Below are positions 58,613 to 64,000 of a stretch of 64,000 nt of DNA, piece after piece. A program made the translations under genes and the position numbers. The notes under the pieces are model-generated. The model had not been told where the DNA came from, made no database searches, and saw only the letters and a program-made list of their open reading frames with translations. Each line of letters opens with the position of its first letter. Positions within the stretch are counted from its first letter, which is position 1. Source of the stretch: DASRIA01 sp035650255 (GTDB taxonomy: Bacteria; Actinomycetota; Thermoleophilia; Solirubrobacterales; JBBDJG01); contig DASRIA010000041.1 in NCBI GenBank assembly GCA_035650255.1, forward strand, positions 1-64,000, read 5' to 3'.

Positions 58613-59395
58613 GTGCCGCAGGTGGTGAGAGAGATCCCGACCGAGCTGGAGCGCAAGCGCGTGCAGGCGGCGCTGGCCGCGCACGACGACTGGTTCTACG
58701 ACTTCAGCTTCGCCAACGGCGCGTCGTCGGGGCTCGACGACCCGTTCATCGTCGCGACCCACACGACGCGCGCGGAGCTCGTGTTCCCGGTCCTCGACGA
58801 GACGTTCGGCGGGCGCTGGCAGCACACGAGCTGCCTCGACATGGCCTGCCACCAGGGCTGGTTCGCGATGCAGATGGCGCTGCGCGGCGCCCGCGAGGTA
58901 CGCGGCGTCGACATCCGGCCCGCGCACATCGAGCGCGCCCGCCTGATCTCCGAGCTGGCCGACCTCGACAACGCGCGATTCGACCTGGGCAACCTCTTCG
59001 ACCTCGACCCGGAGCGCGACGGGACGTTCGGCCTGACGCTCTTCCTGGGCATCCTCTACCACCTCGAGAACCCGGTCGGAGCGCTGAAGACGGCCCGCGC
59101 GCTGACCGAGGAGCTGTGCGTGGTCGAGACGCAGGTCGCCCACTCGGTTCCCCCGATGACCTACAGATGGGGCCCGGACCCGAACCGCCGCACCGGGTCC
59201 GCGATCGCGGTCGGCCGGGTCGACGAGCTGCATGCCGCGGAGGGCGGAGCGGTCGTTTTGGTGCCGACCCTGGAGGCGCTCTACGACATGCTCTACGCGG
59301 CCGGCTTCTCCAACGTGCGCCGGGCGGAGCCCCCGCCGGGAGCGCAGGAGCAGTACGCGAGCGGCGACCGCGTCATCCTGTTCGCGGAGACCTGA
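58613..59395 (+). CDS. class I SAM-dependent methyltransferase
   Basis: The 260-residue protein (GTG start) opens with a helical segment and DDWFYDFSFANG, then TSCLDMACHQGWFAMQMALRGAREVRGVD (SAM motif I, with CHQG in the place of CGxG), DIRPAHIERARLI, LFLGILYHLENPVGAL and VETQVAHS. The LxLxILYHLENP motif is shared with CmoB- and SgcC-like enzymes. Probably another glycan or glycan-precursor methyltransferase of the ABC-export segment. Its 3' end overlaps the convergent Wzt gene by 23 bases. Confidence 0.82.
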   Translation: MPQVVREIPTELERKRVQAALAAHDDWFYDFSFANGASSGLDDPFIVATHTTRAELVFPVLDETFGGRWQHTSCLDMACHQGWFAMQMALRGAREVRGVDIRPAHIERARLISELADLDNARFDLGNLFDLDPERDGTFGLTLFLGILYHLENPVGALKTARALTEELCVVETQVAHSVPPMTYRWGPDPNRRTGSAIAVGRVDELHAAEGGAVVLVPTLEALYDMLYAAGFSNVRRAEPPPGAQEQYASGDRVILFAET

Positions 59396-60617
59396 CCAGG
59401 CTCGGGTCCGCGACGCGCTTCACGTGCACCTCGTGGGGCAGGTCGACGAGCCCGCCCGAGAAGCGCGGCGCGCGCACAGCGAGCGTCAGCACGTCCTCGC
59501 GCCAGTCTGCGATGCGGTGCACATCCTGATGTGACACCGCCAGGGTGACCCCGTGCCGGCCGTCGGCCAGGTGCGCGTCGAAGGTCACCTCGTAGAGGAC
59601 CTCGTCGCCCGCCCCGAAGGACCCCGTGGGGGTGTCGGTCAGCAGGGTGTTCGTGGCCATCACCTGCTCCCCGCCCTCGCCCTTCACCACGAGGCCGAAC
59701 ACCGGATCGTCCATCGCCTGCGCGAACGTGACCCGGGCCCGCACGGTCACCCGCTCCCCCTGCGGGAAGACCGCGGTGCGCTCACCGGAGGCACCCTCGA
59801 TCCAGGCTTCCTCGATCGTCGCCGCCCCGTCCCCGACCCGCCGGCCCGCGCCGTCCCCGTCCGCGTCGCCCTTGCGCTCGTGCTCGAGGTCGTGCTCGCG
59901 ATACGTGAGGATCGTCTGATGCGGATCGCCGTCCGCGGCGACCTCGCCCTGCTCGAGCAGGACCACCCGGTCGCAGAAGCGCTCCACGCTCGCGAGGTCG
60001 TGGGTCACGAAGACCACCGTCCGGCCTTCCTTCTTCAGCCGCCGGAAGGTGTCGAAGCACTTCTCCTGGAACCGCGCGTCGCCGACCGCCAGCACCTCGT
60101 CCACGAGGTAGATGTCGGCCTCCGCCTGGATCATCGATGCAAACCCGAGGCGCACCTGCATGCCCGAGGAGTAGTTCTTGAGCTTCAGGTCGACGAACCG
60201 CTCGAGCTCCGCGAACTCGATGATGGCGGGAAAGCGCGCGACCGCCTCCTCGCGCGGCATCCCGAGCAGAGCCGCGTTCACGATCACGTTGTCGAGCGCG
60301 GTCAGTTCCGGGTTGAACCCGACCCCCAGCTCGATGAACGGCGAGACGCGGCCGGACGTCGCGAGCGTGCCGCGATCGGGCTGGTAGATCCCCGCGAGGC
60401 ACTTCAGCATCGTGCTCTTGCCGGAGCCGTTGCGGCCGATGACGCCGAAGAACTCCCCGTCCCGGACCTCGAAGGACACGTCGCGCAGCGCGTGCAGCTC
60501 GCTCGCCTGCCGCGAGCGCCGCGGATGGAGCAGGCGCTGCTTCAACGTGTAGGGGCGGTCGTGCGGGAGCTTGAACGTCTTCCAGACGCCCTTGCAGATG
60601 ATGGCGGCGGGCTGCAT
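59373..60617 (-). CDS. wzt: ABC transporter ATP-binding protein for polysaccharide export (Wzt) with C-terminal glycan-binding domain
   Basis: The 414-residue protein has the Wzt layout: an N-terminal nucleotide-binding domain with Walker A GRNGSGKST (61-69), FIELGVGFNPELTALDNV, the signature YSSGMQVRLGF (149-159), Walker B IYLVDEVLAVGD, and the switch histidine in FVTHDL. After an acidic linker, residues 262-405 form a beta-sandwich (AWIEGASGERTAVFPQGE ... VTFDAHLADGRHGVTLAVSH), like the Wzt C-terminal domain that reads the methyl or other cap on the chain end. It pairs with Wzm but lies on the opposite strand, which is unusual. Confidence 0.93.
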   Translation of the reverse strand: MQPAAIICKGVWKTFKLPHDRPYTLKQRLLHPRRSRQASELHALRDVSFEVRDGEFFGVIGRNGSGKSTMLKCLAGIYQPDRGTLATSGRVSPFIELGVGFNPELTALDNVIVNAALLGMPREEAVARFPAIIEFAELERFVDLKLKNYSSGMQVRLGFASMIQAEADIYLVDEVLAVGDARFQEKCFDTFRRLKKEGRTVVFVTHDLASVERFCDRVVLLEQGEVAADGDPHQTILTYREHDLEHERKGDADGDGAGRRVGDGAATIEEAWIEGASGERTAVFPQGERVTVRARVTFAQAMDDPVFGLVVKGEGGEQVMATNTLLTDTPTGSFGAGDEVLYEVTFDAHLADGRHGVTLAVSHQDVHRIADWREDVLTLAVRAPRFSGGLVDLPHEVHVKRVADPSLVRSPRTG

Positions 60618-60626
60618 CGGCGAGTG

Positions 60627-60632
60627 ACGGTA
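60627..60632 (-). promoter_or_regulatory. putative -10 hexamer TACCGT for wzt
   Basis: On the minus strand TACCGT lies 9 bases before the ATG at 60617. Confidence 0.4.
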
Positions 60633-60658
60633 CCAACACGCCCCGGCGCCGAAGGTTT

Positions 60659-61300
60659 TTGCGGTATGTGTATGCGGTGGACACGGAGGTCACTGCCGCG
60701 CGCGACCAGATCGACGTGGTGCTCGTGTGCGCGCCGGAGGTGCTGCGCCTGGGCCTCGCGCGCCTGCTCGCGCAGTCACCCGGGCTCGCCGTGCGCGCCA
60801 CGCCGGAGCTGCCCGCCGAGCGGCAGGAGCCGGCCGCGGTGGCCGTCCTGTGCGAACGCGGGCTCGGCGACGTCGCGGCGGCGTGCGCAACCGCGCGCGA
60901 GCACCTGGCCGCGGAGGTGGTCCTGGCCCTCGCGCAGCCCGACGTGCATCTGATGCTGGACTGCGTGGCGGCCGGCGCCTGCGCGTTCGTCGTGGAGGGC
61001 GACGCGTCCGCCGAGCTCACCGCCGCCGTCCGCGCGGCCGCCGCGGGCGATCACTTCGTCACGCCGCCGCTGCTCGGCCTGCTGCTCGCGCTGCACCGTG
61101 CGCAGCGCACGCCGCCGGACGCCGACCGCGAGCTGCTGCGGCTGCTGGCCGGCGGGCGGCCGGTCACGGAGATCGCCGCCCGGCTGGGCGTGTCGCCGAA
61201 GACGGTGCGCAACCGCTCCTCCCTCCTGTACCGCCGGCTCGGGGTGCGCTCGCGCGCTCGCGCAGTCGAGATGGCAGAGCGGCGCGGCCTGCTGGACTGA
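60659..61300 (+). CDS. LuxR-type response regulator-like protein
   Basis: The 213-residue protein (TTG 60659; GTG 60668 and 60677 are alternatives) has a receiver-like N-terminal half (IDVVLVCAPEVLRLGLARLLAQS) and a C-terminal LuxR HTH (LRLLAGGRPVTEIAARLGVSPKTVRN). The receiver lacks the usual acidic pair: the position after the first strand reads VCAPE rather than DD, and the phospho-aspartate strand is VLALAQPDV. It may therefore act without phosphorylation. No histidine kinase is nearby. It is divergent from wzt, so it could control the export genes. Confidence 0.83.
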   Translation: MRYVYAVDTEVTAARDQIDVVLVCAPEVLRLGLARLLAQSPGLAVRATPELPAERQEPAAVAVLCERGLGDVAAACATAREHLAAEVVLALAQPDVHLMLDCVAAGACAFVVEGDASAELTAAVRAAAAGDHFVTPPLLGLLLALHRAQRTPPDADRELLRLLAGGRPVTEIAARLGVSPKTVRNRSSLLYRRLGVRSRARAVEMAERRGLLD

Positions 61301-61344
61301 GGGACCGGCCGGGAGTAGAACACGCCCTGACGACCACGACGTAC

Positions 61345-61350
61345 GGAGGT
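61345..61350 (+). promoter_or_regulatory. ribosome binding site GGAGGT
   Basis: GGAGGT lies 5 bases before the ATG at 61356 and fixes that start. Confidence 0.75.
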
Positions 61351-61355
61351 GCCGG

Positions 61356-61691
61356 ATGGACGTGCAGGAAGCTCTCGCAGAGGCGAGGGACGCAGTATCG
61401 GTGAGGCGTGTTTACGGCGACCCGTACGAACGCGACGGCCTCGTCGTGATCCCGGCCGCGAGCGTGCGCGGCGCGGGAGGCGGCGGTGGCGGTGAGGGGA
61501 GTCAGGCCGACCGGAGCACCGGTTCGGGCTCGGGCCTCGGCTTCGGGTTCAAGGCTCGGCCGGTCGGAGCGTTCGTGATCCGGGCTGATCGGGTCGACTG
61601 GAAGCCGGCGGTCGACACCACCAGCATCGCGCTGCGCACGCAGGGCGCGCTGATCCTGCTGCTGACGATCCTGCTGCTGCGGCGGCGCTGA
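61356..61691 (+). CDS. GerW/YtfJ-family protein
   Basis: The 111-residue protein has VYGDPYERDGLVVIPAAS, a glycine-rich loop (GAGGGGGGEG), GLGFGFKARPVGAFVI and DRVDWKPAVDTTS, then a C-terminal hydrophobic helix with RRR (LILLLTILLLRRR). This is the Spore_YtfJ/GerW pattern known from sporulation in Bacillus, but homologues are frequent in non-sporulating actinobacteria where their role is unknown. The C-terminal helix would anchor it to the membrane. A strong Shine-Dalgarno precedes it. It lies 55 bases after the LuxR-type gene and may be co-transcribed with it. Confidence 0.85.
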   Translation: MDVQEALAEARDAVSVRRVYGDPYERDGLVVIPAASVRGAGGGGGGEGSQADRSTGSGSGLGFGFKARPVGAFVIRADRVDWKPAVDTTSIALRTQGALILLLTILLLRRR

Positions 61692-61692
61692 G

Positions 61693-62184
61693 CTACAGGT
61701 CGCGCTCGGCGCGGCGGACGCTCTCGGGCGGGATCGACAGCCTCCCCTGCCCGTAGTCGACCGTCGCGGCGGTGCGCCGCCCGGCCGGCTCGCGCCACGA
61801 CAGGGTCAGGGTGGCCGTCTTCCCGGGCTCGATCTCGGCCAGCCGGCCGAGCCGCGAGAGCTCGGAGTCCGGCAGCGTGGCCGGCCCGCGGGTGGGCGGA
61901 TACAGCGAATGGAGGTATCCCTCCGCGAATGTGGCCGAGGCCTTGACCGGGCGGCCGCGCTCGTCGTACACCTTGATCGCCGCGGCCTCCACCCGCACCT
62001 CTTGGTCCGAGTCGTTGCGGACCTCGGCGCGCAGGATCCGATCCTGCTTCAGCGTCGGCGGGACGATCACCGTCGGCGTGTCGAACCAGGCGAGCGCATC
62101 CCTGGGCGGGTCGTCGTCGCCTCCGCAGCCCGCCATCATCAAGGCCGCGGTGATCACGAGCGCTGCCGCGCGCGAAGCATCCAT
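61693..62184 (-). CDS. lipoprotein with FxLYD-like domain
   Basis: From the ATG at 62184 the protein has 163 residues: a signal peptide with lipobox (LMMAGC, about residue 20), an acidic spacer GGDDDPP, then a beta-sandwich of about 120 residues with LRAEVRNDSDQEVRVEAAAIKVYDERGRPV and IEPGKTATLTLSW. This is the pattern of FxLYD/DUF4352-like extracytoplasmic domains. Acylation at the cysteine would hold it on the outer face of the membrane. The TAGCGT hexamer 7 bases before this ATG favours it over the GTG at 62193. Function unknown. Confidence 0.75.
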   Translation of the reverse strand: MDASRAAALVITAALMMAGCGGDDDPPRDALAWFDTPTVIVPPTLKQDRILRAEVRNDSDQEVRVEAAAIKVYDERGRPVKASATFAEGYLHSLYPPTRGPATLPDSELSRLGRLAEIEPGKTATLTLSWREPAGRRTAATVDYGQGRLSIPPESVRRAERDL

Positions 62185-62191
62185 GCCTCGC

Positions 62192-62197
62192 ACGCTA
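62192..62197 (-). promoter_or_regulatory. putative -10 hexamer TAGCGT
   Basis: On the minus strand TAGCGT lies 7 bases before the ATG at 62184. It overlaps the alternative GTG at 62191-62193, which argues against that start. Confidence 0.4.
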
Positions 62198-62217
62198 ACG
62201 GCTGGGGGGCGCCGGGC

Positions 62218-63885
62218 CTACGGCTCCGGGGGCCGCGTGAACCAGTCGCACCCGGGCGGGTCTGTGTTGTCCTCCGGGTTCCAGGTCGCGCACGGCACGA
62301 GGGTCGCCTGCTTCGCGCTGTTGCCCGTGCGCAGCGAGTCGAGGCCGGGGCAGGCCGGCAGGAGCAGCGCGATCGGGTCGCTGGTGTACGTGCCACCGAA
62401 GCCGGTGTTGTTCTCCCAGCAGTTGCCCTTCACGCTGTCGTCCTCGACGCAGCCCGGCTGCTCCTCGATGCAGTCCTGGCCCTCCTGCTCGTCCCACCAG
62501 AAGTCCACGCCGTTGCGGTCCTGCACGCCCACGCACGTCGCGAAGTTGACGTTCGAGAGGTTCGCCGGACGCGTGCTCACGCAGTTGCGCGAGTAGCGGT
62601 TGTTGCTGGAGGTGTCGTATGTCCGCGCCGGGTCCTGCTCGCCGCGCAGCGCGGCGGGCACCCAGTGCAGCATCGTGCCGCGGCGCCAGTTGTCGAAGAT
62701 GTAGTTCTCCTCGACGATGTTGTCGTTGCCGCCCGCGATCAGGATGCCCGTGCCGACCGGCACCTGGAACGTCGGGCAGACCTTCTGCGGGTCGCGCTCC
62801 TCCCACGGCACCTGCTGGCAGTACAGGTCGCGCTCGTTGTTGAACAGGTCGTTGTTGTTCGAGTAGATCAGGTTGTGCGACCACTTCGAGTTGTCCTGCG
62901 GCATGCCGGGGTGGCCGCCTGCGAACGAGTCGGTCGTGACGCCGGTCGAGTTGTCGCGGAAGCGGTTGTCGTGCGCCCACGTCCCGTTGCCGGCGGTGCC
63001 GGACATGCCGATCGTGTTGTGGTGCGACTCGCAGTTGCGGATCTCGATCCCGTACACGTGACCGTGGATGTCCGGCTGGCCGTGGCGCCCGTTCGGCCCG
63101 GAACCCGGGTAGACGCCGGAGTCCCCGCTGTAGGACGCGTCGCAGTTCTCGTAGATGCCGTGATCGGAGGCGAACGACAGGATGCCGTACTCGCGGCTGT
63201 AGCGCGAGACGATGTCGTCGATGCGGAAGCCGTTCGTCTCGAGCACGTAGATGTTGTTGAAGTCCGAGAACTCGACCTCGAAGTTCTTCAGGTAGATCCC
63301 GTCCGCGCGGTCGGCCCTCACCACGTTCAGCTTCAGCTTCTGGCCCTCGAGCTGCACGTCGGCAGGGTCATCCCCCGTGCCCTCGATCTGGATGTTGCAC
63401 TTGGAGTCGCAGATGCGGTCGCCGTTCGTGTCGCCGAGGATCGCGATCAGGTTCTGCGCGTTCGGGCACTGGCGATGCTGCTCGTAGGAGAGCGCGCCGG
63501 TGTTCAGGTACTCGTCCTCGCAGCCCGGCGGCGGGGTCTGCCAGCGCTTCTCCTCGTAGATGCCCGGGAGCACCTTGATGCGGTAGCCGTTGCGGGAGCG
63601 GTTGACCGCGGTCTGGATCGAGTCGAACTGGCAACGCGAGCGCAGCCGCTCGTTGGCCCGCCGCACGCTGGGGTCCTCGATCTTGTCCTTGATCCAGCGC
63701 TTGGACTCGCGTGCGCAGACCACCAGCTCGGGACCGTACGTCCGGTACTCGGGGAACGCCCCCTGGTTCGGGTCGGGGAAGAACGTGGCGCGCTCGGCGT
63801 GCGCGCCGGCGTTTGCCGGCATCAGCGCCGCCGCGGCCATCAGTGCCACGGCCGCGATCAGGCCTGTGATCCGTCCCCAGCGCAT
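62218..63885 (-). CDS. secreted right-handed beta-helix protein
   Basis: From the ATG at 63885 the protein has 555 residues with a signal peptide (ITGLIAAVALMAAAALMPANAGA). The body is a parallel beta-helix: SIQTAVNRSRNGYRIKVLPGIYEE is the usual first turn, followed by repeated turns such as GIYENCDASYSGDSGVYPG, GIEIRNCESHHNTIGMSGT, NGTWAHDNRFRDNSTG and NIVEENYIFDN. About 15 cysteines suggest several disulphides. Such proteins bind or cleave polysaccharides; no catalytic acid cluster was assigned. An in-frame ATG at 63936 is possible. TTGACT lies 17 bases before the expected -10 position. Bases 63886-64000 hold no other gene. Confidence 0.8.
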   Translation of the reverse strand: MRWGRITGLIAAVALMAAAALMPANAGAHAERATFFPDPNQGAFPEYRTYGPELVVCARESKRWIKDKIEDPSVRRANERLRSRCQFDSIQTAVNRSRNGYRIKVLPGIYEEKRWQTPPPGCEDEYLNTGALSYEQHRQCPNAQNLIAILGDTNGDRICDSKCNIQIEGTGDDPADVQLEGQKLKLNVVRADRADGIYLKNFEVEFSDFNNIYVLETNGFRIDDIVSRYSREYGILSFASDHGIYENCDASYSGDSGVYPGSGPNGRHGQPDIHGHVYGIEIRNCESHHNTIGMSGTAGNGTWAHDNRFRDNSTGVTTDSFAGGHPGMPQDNSKWSHNLIYSNNNDLFNNERDLYCQQVPWEERDPQKVCPTFQVPVGTGILIAGGNDNIVEENYIFDNWRRGTMLHWVPAALRGEQDPARTYDTSSNNRYSRNCVSTRPANLSNVNFATCVGVQDRNGVDFWWDEQEGQDCIEEQPGCVEDDSVKGNCWENNTGFGGTYTSDPIALLLPACPGLDSLRTGNSAKQATLVPCATWNPEDNTDPPGCDWFTRPPEP

Positions 63886-64000
63886 CGAAGAAGCGTGAAC
63901 CTGTCCGGCTGCAGTCAACTGTCCCCCCTGATCCATCGACGATCGTTACCCGACGCGCGCCCGCCGGCCGGCCGGCGCAATTGCTGAATGCCGGTTTACC

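Overview
The window is very GC-rich, with tightly packed genes that often share 1-8 bases at their junctions (ATGA, GTGA, TTGA), many GTG and some TTG starts, and codons that almost always end in G or C. Together with the protein families present (sigma factors fused to a zinc-finger anti-sigma-like domain, secreted Ig-like proteins, an eRF1-domain protein, a GerW-like protein, several lineage-type secreted proteins), this suggests an actinobacterium of the Thermoleophilia/Solirubrobacterales type. That placement is inference; there is no rRNA gene here to fix it. I see no tRNA, rRNA, CRISPR array, prophage or insertion sequence.

Region 1 (1-10.7 kb) is a mixed set: the 3' end of an FAD-linked oxidase, an MBL-fold hydrolase, a secreted protein of a family without a name, a diiron ferritin-like protein, a MOSC protein, an ArfB-type ribosome-rescue factor, a secreted or anchored nuclease, an eRF1-domain protein, a GT92-like glycosyltransferase, a secreted protein with three cysteine-paired repeats, and a two-gene unit coupling a sigma factor/anti-sigma fusion to a large secreted Ig-like protein.

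Region 2 (11-60.6 kb) is an unusually large surface-polysaccharide locus broken into many short divergent operons. Nucleotide-sugar genes cover UDP-xylose (uxs), a UDP-sugar dehydrogenase plus epimerase, a CDP-sugar branch (rfbF, rfbG, a C-methyltransferase, a 3,5-epimerase, a 4-ketoreductase), and a GDP-mannose branch (two gmd paralogues, fcl, an Rmd-like reductase). Chain initiation is by a polyprenyl-phosphate sugar transferase; many GT2/GT4/WecG glycosyltransferases extend the chain; there are sugar methyltransferases, an O-antigen ligase/polymerase with TPRs, a flippase (Wzx type), and a complete ABC exporter (Wzm/Wzt, the latter with a C-terminal carbohydrate-binding type domain). Both export routes are therefore present. 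Large membrane glycosyltransferase-like proteins (DUF2142, GT39-like) suggest lipid-linked sugar transfer as well. A MocR regulator/GNAT-like pair and a metallophosphoesterase pair interrupt the locus.

Region 3 (60.6-64 kb) has a LuxR-type regulator, a GerW/YtfJ-family protein, a lipoprotein and a secreted beta-helix protein.

Two window-wide features stand out. First, many first-in-operon genes have a TANNNT hexamer 6-9 bases before the start codon and no Shine-Dalgarno, the arrangement expected of leaderless transcripts. Second, several intergenic palindromes (21.8-22.0 kb, 32.56-32.61 kb, 12.4 kb) look like terminators or dispersed repeats. One methyltransferase (14272-14892) has its SAM-binding motif upstream of any usable start codon, directly after and in frame with the stop codon of the preceding gene.
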